Positions 1-9,605 of a DNA stretch of 64,000 bases are shown piece after piece. The notes beneath the pieces are model-generated. The model was not told the origin of the DNA. It saw only the letters and a list, made by a program, of their open reading frames with translations, and did not search any database. The position numbers and the translations under genes were made by a program. The stretch's first letter is position 1. Each line of letters starts with the position of its first letter. The stretch covers positions 437,765-501,764 of the forward strand of contig NZ_JH725094.1 in assembly GCF_000278155.1 (NCBI RefSeq). The letters are read 5' to 3'. The DNA comes from Bartonella doshiae NCTC 12862 = ATCC 700133. Lineage in GTDB: Bacteria > Pseudomonadota > Alphaproteobacteria > Rhizobiales > Rhizobiaceae.

Positions 1-382
1 TTTTTCCATGCTCTCCAAAACGTGAATACAAAAAAGAATTCGGAATAAAGCCATTATGATTCAAAAGTCCTAACTCAATACGCGCTACATTCCCCGCTAA
101 AATGCGCCCCATAGAGTCAGTAACAAGATAAAGAAAAGCTCCTGGTTGCCGTGAACGGGAATCAATAGTGCGTATTAATAAAGGAAGCCCGCCATAGTTA
201 TAAGCATTTTCAATATATCTTAGTTCCTCATGCAAGGCCTGTTCAGTTTGCTCCGTTAATAATGAAGCAGAAAATACTGTCATGTAAACAGAAAGCCCGA
301 TTGCAACTAATCCAAACAATAAAATATAAAGAGCTGAAAGCCTTAGCGCAGTTGTGCGCATCACATTGATTAAACGATTCAT
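1..382 (-). CDS. Sensor histidine kinase, N-terminal part (cut by window edge)
   Basis: I translated this by hand: about 127 residues begin at the ATG complementary to 380-382 and run off the left end. The protein starts with a basic stretch (MNRLINVMRTTALRLSAL) followed by one hydrophobic membrane segment (about residues 15-40) and the start of a periplasmic sensor region; the dimerisation and ATPase domains lie outside. Its start codon overlaps the stop of the upstream response regulator by four bases (ATGA), a typical translationally coupled two-component pair. The kinase function is inferred from this coupling and the membrane topology, not from catalytic motifs, which are not in the window. 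In related rhizobial genomes a kinase follows this OmpR-type regulator downstream of degP. Confidence 0.8.
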   Translation of the reverse strand, partial: MNRLINVMRTTALRLSALYILLFGLVAIGLSVYMTVFSASLLTEQTEQALHEELRYIENAYNYGGLPLLIRTIDSRSRQPGAFLYLVTDSMGRILAGNVARIELGLLNHNGFIPNSFLYSRFGEHGK

Positions 383-1074
383 CTTTTGTTATCTGGTGCT
401 TTCATCATATATCCAGCCCCACGCACAGTATGAAGAATTGGGACATCAAAATCTTTCTCAATTTTTGCTCTCAAACGCGATATATGGACATCAATAACAT
501 TTGTTTGTGGATCAAAATGATAATCCCAAACATTTTCTAAAAGCATAGTACGTGTAACAACTTGACCAGAATAGCGCATCAAATATTCAAGTAAACGAAA
601 CTCTCTTGGTTGCAATATGATATTTCTCTCACCCCGCCTCACTGTATGTGTTAGTCTGTCCAACTCAAGATTGCCTACACAATAAAGGGTTTCTGCTTCC
701 TTAGGACTTTTTCGCCGTTGCAATACCTCAACACGCGCAAGAAGTTCAGAAAAAGCGTAAGGTTTGGTCAAATAATCATCACCTCCTGCACGTAACCCCG
801 TCACACGATCATTAACCTGCCCTAAAGCCGAAAGAATGAGAGCTGGTGTTTCATTTCCTTTCGCACGCAATTCAGAAATAATAGAAAGACCATCACGATG
901 CAAAAGCATTCGATCAACAACCATAACGTCATAATTTTCCGTACTAGCTAAGGCATATCCAGTATCCCCATCATATGCAACATCAACCGAATGTCCTGCC
1001 TCCAAAAAAGCTTTTTCAAGATAACGTCCTGTTTCACGATCATCTTCGATAACGAGTATCTTCATAAAACGCAT
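379..1074 (-). CDS. OmpR-family response regulator
   Basis: This 231-residue protein is a DNA-binding response regulator. The receiver domain (about residues 4-118) has the acidic pair at 11-12, the phospho-acceptor Asp54 (in VVDRML), and the conserved Lys104 (LTKPYA). The C-terminal half (about 135-225) is a winged-helix OmpR/PhoB effector domain ending in the usual RGAGYMM motif. It lies between degP and the partial sensor kinase on the same strand, and its stop overlaps the kinase start. The position downstream of degP suggests an envelope-related regulon, but that is inference. The second Met (residue 4) is an equally good start: MKILVIEDD is the usual N-terminus of this family. Confidence 0.9.
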   Translation of the reverse strand: MRFMKILVIEDDRETGRYLEKAFLEAGHSVDVAYDGDTGYALASTENYDVMVVDRMLLHRDGLSIISELRAKGNETPALILSALGQVNDRVTGLRAGGDDYLTKPYAFSELLARVEVLQRRKSPKEAETLYCVGNLELDRLTHTVRRGERNIILQPREFRLLEYLMRYSGQVVTRTMLLENVWDYHFDPQTNVIDVHISRLRAKIEKDFDVPILHTVRGAGYMMKAPDNKR

Positions 1075-1101
1075 CTCCGTTATTTTATCAAATCGCGTTG
1101 T

Positions 1102-1130
1102 AGGACAGAAGTCTCTAAAACTTCTGTCCT
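1102..1130 (-). terminator. Perfect 11-bp hairpin between degP and the response regulator
   Basis: Arms 1102-1112 (AGGACAGAAGT) and 1120-1130 (ACTTCTGTCCT) are perfect complements around a 7-nt loop. It lies 15 bases after the degP stop and 28 bases before the regulator start. There is no U-tract on the minus strand, so it may act as a weak terminator, an attenuator or an RNA 3'-end stabiliser that lowers expression of the two-component genes relative to degP. Confidence 0.6.
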
Positions 1131-1145
1131 CTCATGACTTAAATA

Positions 1146-2660
1146 CTACTTTTTTAAAATGGGAAGAGCAACAAAACGATTTTGATCATTTGTGCGCAGT
1201 TGTAGGAGTATGGCATTCCGTCCCAACTTTTGTGCTTCCTTAATTATATCTGTAATATCAGACACTTTTTTAACAGACTTATTATTCACCGTCACAATGA
1301 CATCACCAGGTATTATCCCTTTATCTGCTGCATCTGAATCTGGATCAACATTAGTTACGACCACCCCTACACCATCGTCAGCAAGAGCGACAATCAAACC
1401 ATAATCTTCCAATGTTTCATCTGCTTCATGACGCCCATTTGAAGATTGTGAACTATCTTTCTTACCTTTATTTTCAGGCATTGAATCAAGTTTAACCTTA
1501 ATATTGCTTTCCTTACCAGCTCTCCAAATACCTATGTTCACTGTTTCTCCCGGCCTAATATTTCCAATACGTCTTGCCAAATCACGAACATCATTAACCT
1601 TTTCATTATTCACTGAAAGAATTATATCTCCTGCTTTAATACCAGCCTTTTCTGCTGGTCCCTTTAACGGATCAGTAACCAAAGCGCCTTTGGCTTCTTT
1701 TAAACCCATTGATTCAGAAATTTCCTTTGTTACAGATTGAATCTGAACTCCAAGCCAACCACGCTGAACTGAACCCTTTTCAATAAGCTGTTGCACAACC
1801 TGTTTTGCAGTAGCTGCTGGAATAGCAAAAGCAATCCCAACATTTCCTCCAGAAGGAGAAAAAATCGCTGTATTAACCCCAACAACTTTTCCATTAAGAT
1901 CAAAAGTTGGACCACCAGAATTTCCTCTATTAACCGCGGCATCAATCTGAATAAAATCATCATAAACACCAGTGCCAATATCACGTCCACGAGCCGAAAC
2001 AATACCTGCTGTTACAGTTCCGCCAAGACCAAAGGGATTACCGATAGCAACAACCCAATCGCCTACACGAAGTGCTGAATCATCACCAAAATCAACATAT
2101 GAAAATTTTCTTTTGTCATTTACTTTCAATACGGCAAGATCTGTTCTCTGATCTATTCCAATGAGCTTTGCATCCAATTCTGTACCATCATCAAGAACAA
2201 CAGAATAACTTGTACCATCAGAAATCACATGATTATTGGTCACAATATAACCATCAGACGAAATAAAAAAGCCCGATCCAAAAGCTATCGGACGGATTCT
2301 ATGAGAACGCGTTGAAGGTTTATTATTAGGCTTACCCCGTTCATAAAAATCTTTAAAGAACCTTTTCAAAGGATGTTGATCTGGTAATTGATCAAGTCCT
2401 GGGACATTAAAAAAATCACTCGTGAACCACTCTTCTCTTTTCTTTTTATTACTCTTTACCTGCACTGAAACAACCGCAGGTTTTACTTTAGCAACAATAT
2501 CTGCAAATCCCTGCTGTTGCATTCCGGAAGTAAATACAGAATTTGCATAGGCCGATGTCGTCCACAAGCTTGCTGCACATTCATTACAAAATAGAGTTCC
2601 GCTCAACGTTGCAGAAAAACTTAATGCAACTAATGTTTTAAAGAATTTTTTTTTTACCAT
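1146..2660 (-). CDS. degP: Periplasmic serine protease/chaperone DegP (HtrA, Do family)
   Basis: The 504-residue protein degrades or refolds damaged proteins in the periplasm. It has an N-terminal signal sequence (about residues 1-40), a trypsin-like protease domain with the triad His143 (TNNHVIS), Asp173 (DLAVLKV) and Ser near 247 (GNSGGPTF), and two PDZ domains (about 295-390 and 415-500; the first begins at RGWLGVQIQ). Length and domain order match DegP rather than the one-PDZ DegS. The start ATG is preceded by AGGAG about 10 bases upstream. It sits between the cytochrome c maturation genes and a two-component system, as in other Rhizobiales. In Bartonella this protein is a known immunodominant antigen. 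Confidence 0.95.
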   Translation of the reverse strand: MVKKKFFKTLVALSFSATLSGTLFCNECAASLWTTSAYANSVFTSGMQQQGFADIVAKVKPAVVSVQVKSNKKKREEWFTSDFFNVPGLDQLPDQHPLKRFFKDFYERGKPNNKPSTRSHRIRPIAFGSGFFISSDGYIVTNNHVISDGTSYSVVLDDGTELDAKLIGIDQRTDLAVLKVNDKRKFSYVDFGDDSALRVGDWVVAIGNPFGLGGTVTAGIVSARGRDIGTGVYDDFIQIDAAVNRGNSGGPTFDLNGKVVGVNTAIFSPSGGNVGIAFAIPAATAKQVVQQLIEKGSVQRGWLGVQIQSVTKEISESMGLKEAKGALVTDPLKGPAEKAGIKAGDIILSVNNEKVNDVRDLARRIGNIRPGETVNIGIWRAGKESNIKVKLDSMPENKGKKDSSQSSNGRHEADETLEDYGLIVALADDGVGVVVTNVDPDSDAADKGIIPGDVIVTVNNKSVKKVSDITDIIKEAQKLGRNAILLQLRTNDQNRFVALPILKK

Positions 2661-2856
2661 TTAGTACATGCTCCTATTCAGTCATATTTCGATCATCATC
2701 GATGATCAGTAATAAAACGATAAACCTTACCATTTTCTGTCTAAATTGTTAAAGTTTTGTAAGATTAGATAAATAGCGATACATATTTATCAATAAAGTT
2801 GAACGATAAATTGAAATGCTGCATTTTATAAAAGATCCCTCTTAATGCAACAGCCC

Positions 2857-3267
2857 TTAAATCATACTGTGCTTGTAGCATCTTATTCGGAAAAATATGA
2901 TACTTGCACCAATGGCGATAATAATAAAAGGTGACAACCATAAAAACCATGTTGTTTTATTAAATGGTGGTTTCAATAAGATAAATCCACCATATCGCTC
3001 AACAAGAAAATCAATAATCTGCTCATTGCTATACCCCATTTTTAATCGCTCACGAATCAAAAGCCGTAAATCACGTGCCAAGGAAGCATCTGAATCATCA
3101 ATTGACTGATTTTGACAAACGGGACAACGTAAATATGCTGAAATATCTCGCGCACGTTTTTCAAGAACGGTGTCCTGTAAAATCTCATCTGGCTCTACAG
3201 CCATCCCTAACCGCAAAGGAAAAATAACAATTAAAAAAAGCAAAGTCCAAAAAAATACTTTTTTCAT
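2857..3267 (-). CDS. ccmH: Cytochrome c-type biogenesis protein CcmH (CycL)
   Basis: This 136-residue protein helps reduce the CxxCH cysteines of apocytochrome c so that haem can be attached in the periplasm. It has a signal sequence (residues 1-23), the defining thioredoxin-like motif [10 protein letters not shown] at about 46-55, and a C-terminal membrane anchor (about 105-128). This is the short CcmH form found when CcmI is a separate gene, which fits the ccmI gene upstream. It follows ccmF by 25 bases on the same strand and closes the ccmI-E-F-H cluster. The last residues after the anchor are poorly conserved in type. Confidence 0.95.
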   Translation of the reverse strand: MKKVFFWTLLFLIVIFPLRLGMAVEPDEILQDTVLEKRARDISAYLRCPVCQNQSIDDSDASLARDLRLLIRERLKMGYSNEQIIDFLVERYGGFILLKPPFNKTTWFLWLSPFIIIAIGASIIFFRIRCYKHSMI

Positions 3268-3292
3268 CTCAATAACTTTCCAATAGATTTAA

Positions 3293-5248
3293 TCAAGATG
3301 ATCTCCGTTTATGCCTCCCTGCACGGAACCAATATCCTAAAAGAGAAAGACACCCTCCTATGGACATCATGAAAGCACCTAACCAAACACATATTATATA
3401 AGGTTTCCACCATATGTGCACAACTAATCCTTTATCATCTATACGTCCTGGCGCAATATATAATTGAGATAAGCCATGATTTTGTATACCAACTTCTGTT
3501 GTTGCGGTATTTGAGCTTGAATAAAATCGCCTTGATGCCATTACAGGGCGTGGTGCATTTTTGTTTTCATATATATTAAAATGAAACTCCATAGCAGAAT
3601 AATTTGAACCGACGTTATCACGCACTTCATAAAAATGCAGTGTTTTACCTGCTATTGTAATCATATCCCCTATATGCATAGTTAAAATACGCTCTTGCCC
3701 AAAAGTTGCAACATAAACAATCCCGAATAAGGTAACACCTAATCCCATATGTGCTATTGCAGCACCCAAAATAGACCAGGGCAATCCAACAAATCTCTTA
3801 ACTCGCAGCACCAAAGCTGTTTTGCGGTATCCAGTTTTTATCCAAAGATCCGCTAAACTTCCTAAGAAAACAAATGCTGAAAGTCCAATGCCTAAAGCCG
3901 CAAAAATATTCTGAAAAGATGTTGCATAAAATGTGATAAAACAGACTACACAAACCGCTGCGAAAACAAACCATAACCGCTCAAAAACCGCGAAAAAATC
4001 ACCACGTTTCCATGAAATCATCGACCCAAATGGAACAAACAACAATAAGAATATCATTAAGGACCCACATGTCAGGTTAAAAAAGGCAGCACCGACAGAA
4101 ATTTTTTGCCCCGTTAATGCCTCAAAAAAATAAGGATAAAGTGTTCCAATCAACACTGTTACTGTTATTGTAATAAGCAGAAAATTATTTAAAACGATAA
4201 AAGCTTCACGAGAAATTGGCTGAAATAATCTACCTACTGTCAAAGTAGGGGCGCGCAAAGCAAAGAGAAGAAAAGCTCCTCCCGTAAAGAAAAAGAAAAG
4301 AGCAAGAATTGCCCGCCCACGCGCTGGATCAACAGCAAAACTATGAACAGATATTAGAAGACCTGAGCGAACAAGAAAAGCTCCTAACAAAGCAAGAGAA
4401 AAAGTAAGAAGAGCTAAAAATAAAGTCCAACTTTTTAATGTCTCTCGCTTTTCAAGAACAAGAGCAGAATGCATAAGAGCCGTTCCTGAAAGCCAAGGCA
4501 TAAATGAAACATTCTCAACCGGATCCCAAAACCAATAACCACCCCATCCTAGCTCATAATAGGCCCAATAAGACCCAACCATAATACCTAATGTCAAAAA
4601 ACACCAAGAAAGAAGAAGCCAAGGACGAATCCAACGAGCCCAAACCCTATCAACATCTCCCATAATCAATGCTGCTATTGAAAAAGAAAAACAAAGAGAA
4701 AAACCCACATATCCTAAGTAAAGAAGGGGAGGATGAATTGCTAAAGCAATATCCTGTAAAAGAGGATTGAGATCATCTCCCTGTAATGCTGGTGGATTAA
4801 CACGTAAAAACGGGTTGGAGAGAAAAAGAATAAATAAAAGAAAAGCACTTGTAATCCAACTTTGGCAAATTAAAACAAGTGTTTTAAACTGTTCTGGTAA
4901 ATGTCCGCTAAACAACGCCATCAATGTACTAAAAAAAGCAAGACTTAAAACCCATAATAACATGGATCCTTCGTGGTTTCCCCAAACTCCAGTGATTTTA
5001 TACAACATCGGTTTTTCCGAATGAGAATTTTCCACAACATTCAAAACAGAAAAATCCGATACCATATAGGCGTATACAATGACTAAAAATGATAAAAACA
5101 ATAATATAAAAATGATATATGTAAGGGGAACAACCGTTTGCATCAGTGAACGCTCCCTCAACAAAATACCTAACGCAGGTAAAAATGCCGCCAATAAACT
5201 TACTGCAAACGCCGCAGCTAAAAAAATATGGCCAAGTTCAATGAACAC
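3293..5248 (-). CDS. ccmF: Cytochrome c haem lyase subunit CcmF (CycK)
   Basis: CcmF is the large multi-spanning inner-membrane component that takes haem from CcmE and ligates it to apocytochrome c. The 651-residue length, about 15 hydrophobic segments, and the tryptophan-rich WWD motif ([20 protein letters not shown], about residues 231-250) plus the conserved [12 protein letters not shown] near 89-100 make the call secure. The start is a GTG (complement of 5246-5248) that lies inside the ccmE 3' end, an 11-bp overlap indicating translational coupling. The C-terminal third (after about 500) forms the periplasmic loop and last membrane span of the family. Confidence 0.96.
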   Translation of the reverse strand: MFIELGHIFLAAAFAVSLLAAFLPALGILLRERSLMQTVVPLTYIIFILLFLSFLVIVYAYMVSDFSVLNVVENSHSEKPMLYKITGVWGNHEGSMLLWVLSLAFFSTLMALFSGHLPEQFKTLVLICQSWITSAFLLFILFLSNPFLRVNPPALQGDDLNPLLQDIALAIHPPLLYLGYVGFSLCFSFSIAALIMGDVDRVWARWIRPWLLLSWCFLTLGIMVGSYWAYYELGWGGYWFWDPVENVSFMPWLSGTALMHSALVLEKRETLKSWTLFLALLTFSLALLGAFLVRSGLLISVHSFAVDPARGRAILALFFFFTGGAFLLFALRAPTLTVGRLFQPISREAFIVLNNFLLITITVTVLIGTLYPYFFEALTGQKISVGAAFFNLTCGSLMIFLLLFVPFGSMISWKRGDFFAVFERLWFVFAAVCVVCFITFYATSFQNIFAALGIGLSAFVFLGSLADLWIKTGYRKTALVLRVKRFVGLPWSILGAAIAHMGLGVTLFGIVYVATFGQERILTMHIGDMITIAGKTLHFYEVRDNVGSNYSAMEFHFNIYENKNAPRPVMASRRFYSSSNTATTEVGIQNHGLSQLYIAPGRIDDKGLVVHIWWKPYIICVWLGAFMMSIGGCLSLLGYWFRAGRHKRRSS

Positions 5249-5735
5249 GATTGAACTCTTTCTCCAAACGGTAATGTTTATTCAAGCGATCCGCTGTTTC
5301 CTTAGACATGTAAATCTCATCATGTTTTGCCAAAATACGCGTACCTATAAAAAAACCCTGTTTATCAAAATATCCCTCTACGATAACCCCCTGCCCTTCA
5401 CGAAAAAGATCCGGTAGGATACCATTGAAAATAACTTTTTCATGTTTTGCATTATCTGTTACGAAAAAAATAACTCCCATCTCTCCAACATATTCAACAG
5501 TCCCCTTTTGGACAAAACCACCTAAACGCAAAGAGCGTCCTGTTAGAATATCTTCTCTCGTAATTTCAGAGGGCATTCTGAAAAAACTTACCGTATTGCG
5601 CATTGCATATATGAGAAGGCTTATCGCAATTACTACAACAAAAAGGCATAATAAAATCATAAGCAATCGCTTTTTTTTTCGCTGCTTTAAAATGGTTTTT
5701 AATAAAAGAGAATTCTTTAAATATTGCTTGTGCAT
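5238..5735 (-). CDS. ccmE: Periplasmic haem chaperone CcmE (CycJ)
   Basis: CcmE carries haem covalently and delivers it to CcmF. The chosen start gives 165 residues: a basic N-terminus (KQRKKKR), one membrane anchor (about residues 25-45), an OB-fold periplasmic domain, and the haem-binding histidine in LAKHDEIYM near residue 142. A longer frame exists with another ATG at 5798 (186 residues), but its extra 21 residues look unlike the family and neither start has a strong ribosome site. The 3' end overlaps ccmF by 11 bp; ccmI lies upstream with a gap of about 150 bp. Confidence 0.93.
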   Translation of the reverse strand: MHKQYLKNSLLLKTILKQRKKKRLLMILLCLFVVVIAISLLIYAMRNTVSFFRMPSEITREDILTGRSLRLGGFVQKGTVEYVGEMGVIFFVTDNAKHEKVIFNGILPDLFREGQGVIVEGYFDKQGFFIGTRILAKHDEIYMSKETADRLNKHYRLEKEFNRVH

Positions 5736-5888
5736 AGATACTCTGCAAAAATTATTTTTTAATACATTATTTTTTAAGATGCTTCGCATATCTTGCATAT
5801 GCGTGCAGCTTCTTCTCTAATATCTCTCTCTTTCTCATAATCTCTTCTGATTTAATAATTTTAAACGCGTCCTCATCTTCATCACTTT

Positions 5889-6635
5889 CTAAAAATTTTT
5901 ATCGGACAAACCGCGTAATTGAATGATCATGGCCTTCACACGTGACTGCCCTACAAAATCTTTAGGCATTGTATCAAGAAAACTTTGTAAAAATTGCACT
6001 GCCTGCGCAGGCTTGCCTGCTTGACGAAGCGCATCCGCTAGCAATAAGCGAGGATAAAAATCATTTGGAACTAAATCCGCAGCCTTTTGAAAAGCTTTTT
6101 GTGCTTCTTGCGTAATCACTCCCCCCTCATAACCAACCAATGCCAATCCATACCCTACAAGTCTTGGAGCTGTTTCTCCATTCAAACGAAGCGCATCTAA
6201 ATAAATGTTTACAGCCTCCTGAAAATAACCCTCTTCGAGATACTCTACTGCTAATGCATCCGCTAAAGTGCCATCATGAGGTGAGCGAAAAAAAAGTACC
6301 TGTAGACGAACAAGCCGTTCATGCTTATTGAGCATCTTTGGATCCTTTTCCATTAATTCGCTAAAAAAATAACTTTTAACTTCTGGATTTCCTGTCAAAC
6401 CGTAAATGCTCCACGTCACAAGAAGAACAAACAAAACACTAAGCGCTTTAAAAGTGCGGATGTTCTTATAATGCGTGCGAAACTTATCAGAATCAACCAC
6501 ATACATATGGTTCCCATCACTCTCAAGAGCTGAAGTTCCCCTTTCTTTCTTTGGAACATAATTAAAACGTAACGAAAGAAAAAGAATACTCGCTAAAAAA
6601 ATAAGAAAAATTCCTGCTAAAATTAATAAAAGCAT
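5889..6635 (-). CDS. ccmI: Cytochrome c biogenesis protein CcmI (CycH), short form
   Basis: CcmI holds apocytochrome c for the haem lyase. The protein has a first membrane segment at residues 1-20, a second at about 65-83, and a TPR-like helical repeat region (about 105-240; e.g. EYLEEGYFQEAVNIYLDAL). At 248 residues it is much shorter than the 370-400 residues usual for rhizobial CycH: both the cytoplasmic loop between the two membrane spans and the C-terminal periplasmic domain are reduced. Its place at the head of ccmE-F-H supports the assignment. The ATG at 6635 gives a plausible membrane N-terminus. Confidence 0.88.
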   Translation of the reverse strand: MLLLILAGIFLIFLASILFLSLRFNYVPKKERGTSALESDGNHMYVVDSDKFRTHYKNIRTFKALSVLFVLLVTWSIYGLTGNPEVKSYFFSELMEKDPKMLNKHERLVRLQVLFFRSPHDGTLADALAVEYLEEGYFQEAVNIYLDALRLNGETAPRLVGYGLALVGYEGGVITQEAQKAFQKAADLVPNDFYPRLLLADALRQAGKPAQAVQFLQSFLDTMPKDFVGQSRVKAMIIQLRGLSDKNF

Positions 6636-6927
6636 ATCATTTTTGTACCAATACGAAAATCAAAAACCTCACCAACTTCCCTTCCTCTACGTATGAATAC
6701 ATGGAATATAAAACCACAGAATCCTATTTTTTTCAGGCACAGTATCTCTGACAGCGTAAAGTTTATTACCAATTTTCTCATATATACAAGATCTAAAAAT
6801 AAAACTTTCTTTTGATGACAAATAAATACATCTTATATCATGAAATGATTTCCTGCTCTATGCACGGGATGCACAAGAATTGCTTTATGCTTATAATTTT
6901 AATCTACATATACTCTGAGTAGAAAAA

Positions 6928-8340
6928 TTACCATTTTGGTAACAGCACTTTTGCAGATAACCCGCCTAAGGAAGACCGCGATAAAAAAAGACTTCCGCCA
7001 TATTCATTAACCATATCTGAAACAATTGCTAACCCTAAACCTGTCCCTGGCTTACTTTCATCAAATCTCCGTCCTCTTTTTAAAGATTCATCAATTTTGT
7101 CTTCTGTTAAACCAGAACCATCATCCTCTATAAGAATACTGAAAAATTTTGCTCTCTCAACATGTTGTTCTAAATAACAGGAAATCCGAACTTTTATGCG
7201 CGACCATTGTGCTGCATTTTCAATTAAGTTACCTATAATTTCCTCTAAATCTTCTCTTTCACCAGAAAAAACAATGTCACCATCCTCCATAATAAATTGA
7301 AATTGTTTTTCAGGATTTAGCTTTTCCATAACCCGCACCAGACGATCAATTACACTGCGCACGGGTGTGTGATAAACAATACTGTCGCATTGTGCTGCAA
7401 TCCGCGCACGCTTTAGATAATGATTAATTTGGCCTTGCATCATTTCAGTTTGTTCTCTCAATAAAATGGCTTGTTCTCCACACATTTTATCAATCTCATT
7501 TATAATAACTGATAATGGCGTCTTCAGTGAATGTGCAAGATTACCAACCTGTGTTCGAAACCGTTCAATAATACGCTGATTATTACTAATGAGAGCATTC
7601 ATTTCTTGTGCCAACGGCGTGACTTCGCTTAATAAATCTGTATTCACATAATGCACCCTGCCCTCACGAATATCATTCAATGCACGTCGAATATGCTTTA
7701 AAGGTTGAACACTAAAGAAAATAATAGCAATGTTTATGAGAACACTGCCTATACCAAAACTCCAAAGAAAAATTTTTAAAGTCCGCTTAAATTCTTCCAC
7801 TTGTGCATGTGCTTCATCAACATTCCCAACCAAACGAAAACGCGCAACATGATTCTGATTATCAAGAACAACATCACTTTCAATGACTTGTAATGTCTGG
7901 CTATTATTCCCCTTTATCCGATAAGAGCGAAAAAATTTGTTATTAAAAGGTACATCAGTATTGCTCGGTGAAAACAGTTTCCCTGTTCCCAACGAGGGAG
8001 ATGTCAACCTTCCTTGTAGATTATCAGACAGAGCTACAACTTCCCAATACCATCCTGATGTTGAATCTGAATAACGAATATCATCAATCCCAACACTTCC
8101 TCTCAAATTGCCTTCCTGTGATACAGTTACTGTTGCAATAAGGCTGTAAAGATGAGCAACAAGAATACGCTCTAGGTTTTGTTCACTGGAACGCCGATAA
8201 AATAAAATACTGACAGCAGAAATTGATGAAAGCGAAATCACAACCCATAATGTTGATAAAATCATAACCCGTAAACTAAGAGAGCGACTAACAGAAAAAA
8301 ACAGCTTCTTAAGCCAGCTCTTATTCTTTAGCATATTCAT
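6928..8340 (-). CDS. feuQ: Sensor histidine kinase FeuQ-like
   Basis: The 470-residue membrane kinase has an N-terminal span (about residues 22-48), a periplasmic sensor region to about residue 185, a second span (about 190-212), a HAMP linker, a dimerisation helix with the phospho-acceptor His near 270 (AHSLKTPLSVI), and an ATPase domain with N-box (IGNLIENAAQW), G1 (EDDGSGL) and G2 (GTGLGLAIV). Its ATG overlaps the feuP stop by one base (TAATG). Gene order feuP-feuQ followed by ccmI matches Sinorhizobium and Brucella, which is the main ground for the name. In Sinorhizobium FeuPQ controls cyclic glucan export genes; the Bartonella targets are not visible here. Confidence 0.88.
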   Translation of the reverse strand: MNMLKNKSWLKKLFFSVSRSLSLRVMILSTLWVVISLSSISAVSILFYRRSSEQNLERILVAHLYSLIATVTVSQEGNLRGSVGIDDIRYSDSTSGWYWEVVALSDNLQGRLTSPSLGTGKLFSPSNTDVPFNNKFFRSYRIKGNNSQTLQVIESDVVLDNQNHVARFRLVGNVDEAHAQVEEFKRTLKIFLWSFGIGSVLINIAIIFFSVQPLKHIRRALNDIREGRVHYVNTDLLSEVTPLAQEMNALISNNQRIIERFRTQVGNLAHSLKTPLSVIINEIDKMCGEQAILLREQTEMMQGQINHYLKRARIAAQCDSIVYHTPVRSVIDRLVRVMEKLNPEKQFQFIMEDGDIVFSGEREDLEEIIGNLIENAAQWSRIKVRISCYLEQHVERAKFFSILIEDDGSGLTEDKIDESLKRGRRFDESKPGTGLGLAIVSDMVNEYGGSLFLSRSSLGGLSAKVLLPKW

Positions 8341-9005
8341 TAATAACCTGGCATTCTTACACGATAACCCATTCCTCGAATGGTCTCAATTATATCCACC
8401 CCAAGCTTTTTACGTAACCGGCCTACAAAAACTTCAACCGTATTCGAGTCCTTGTCAAAATCTTGGTCATAAATATGTTCAATAAGCTCTGTCCTTGAAA
8501 CCACCCTATCACAATGATGCATGAGATACGAAAGAAGTCTAAATTCATAAGATGTTAGTTTAACTAACTGACCATCAACAAAAACACGAGAAGTCTTGGT
8601 ATCCAACAAAACTCCACCACAGCACAACGCACTAGTTGCATGCCCTGTAGCTCGACGAATTAACGCTCGCAACCGCGCCATCACTTCTTCCAGATTGAAT
8701 GGCTTAACAACATAATCATCAGCACCTGCATCAATACCAAGCACCTTATCAGACCAGCTATCTCGCGCTGTAAGCATCAAAACAGGCATGACATACCCCT
8801 CTTGACGCCATTTCTCAATAACACGGATTCCATCTATACGCGGTAAACCAATATCGAGTATCACAGCATCATAAGACTCTGTACTCCCTAAAAAATAAGC
8901 ATCTTCACCATCAAAAGCGCTATCTGAAACATATCCCGCATTTTTTACAGCTTCTGCTAATTGATGATTGAGATTACGATCATCTTCGACAATTAAAATA
9001 CGCAT
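8340..9005 (-). CDS. feuP: Response regulator FeuP-like (OmpR/PhoP family)
   Basis: This is a 221-residue OmpR-type regulator. Receiver residues: acidic pocket 8-9, phospho-acceptor Asp51 (VILDIGLPRIDG), Lys101 (VVKPFNLEE). The C-terminal winged helix (about 130-218) ends in ETIRGMGYRV. The N-terminal sequence and order (small secreted protein, regulator, kinase, ccmI) match the feuNPQ locus of rhizobia. It starts 18 bases after the small upstream ORF and is translationally coupled to feuQ by a one-base overlap, so the three genes probably form one transcript. Confidence 0.9.
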   Translation of the reverse strand: MRILIVEDDRNLNHQLAEAVKNAGYVSDSAFDGEDAYFLGSTESYDAVILDIGLPRIDGIRVIEKWRQEGYVMPVLMLTARDSWSDKVLGIDAGADDYVVKPFNLEEVMARLRALIRRATGHATSALCCGGVLLDTKTSRVFVDGQLVKLTSYEFRLLSYLMHHCDRVVSRTELIEHIYDQDFDKDSNTVEVFVGRLRKKLGVDIIETIRGMGYRVRMPGY

Positions 9006-9023
9006 TACAGCATCTGCTAAATA

Positions 9024-9260
9024 TCAATCGGCGGGAACAAAAACCTCAACACGGCGCAACTTTTCACCATCATGGGCTGGCACAACAACAACAACAACAC
9101 ACAGATCCTTTCCATCCTTAACAACTGATTTTGAGCGCACTAACACTCCTCTCTCTTGAGCAGCAACTTTCTTACCTACTTCCATACACTCAGCTGCCAA
9201 AACAGAATCAGCCCCCAGAAAAATTATTATCATCAAAAAAAAGAAAATCTTCTCCATCAT
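9024..9260 (-). CDS. Small periplasmic protein, FeuN-like candidate
   Basis: A 78-residue protein with a clear signal peptide (residues 1-22, cleavage near VLA-AE) and a mature part of about 55 residues with one Cys after the cleavage site, a second Cys in the middle (KDLCVVVVVVPA) and a C-terminal strand-rich segment (LRRVEVFVPAD). It is the first gene of the feuPQ transcript. In Sinorhizobium meliloti a small periplasmic protein, FeuN, encoded next to feuP, restrains FeuQ signalling; size, location and export signal fit that role here. Sequence homology could not be tested, so the name is inference. There is no strong Shine-Dalgarno, and Met2 is an alternative start. Confidence 0.6.
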   Translation of the reverse strand: MMEKIFFFLMIIIFLGADSVLAAECMEVGKKVAAQERGVLVRSKSVVKDGKDLCVVVVVVPAHDGEKLRRVEVFVPAD

Positions 9261-9605
9261 AAATACTTCATAATCTATTCTTTATGAATATAAAATGAAT
9301 AATGTTTTTTTGTGTATCCAAAAACCACGTATAGAGAATAATATCCCTTTTTTCATGAAACAACAATTTTATGCTATCCTTAAAATTGAGTAATCTTAAA
9401 ACACTTTTTTGATAAAATATGCTAAGATAATTGAAAGAGAGCTGTTTTCAATAAGACATACAGATGAACACTCTTTCTGTAAAATGAAAGCGCCGTAATT
9501 CTTAACTAAACGCTTTCTCTGTACACTATAGCAAAAAATTACTTCTACTCCATATAAGTATTATAACTTTGTCTGGTTGTATTACTTTGTCATAGGCTCT
9601 CTTTA
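9261..9605. other. Divergent intergenic region between feuN-like gene and PBP gene
   Basis: These 345 AT-rich bases separate two divergently transcribed units and must hold both promoters. I see no convincing ORF, hairpin or repeat. Confidence 0.5.
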
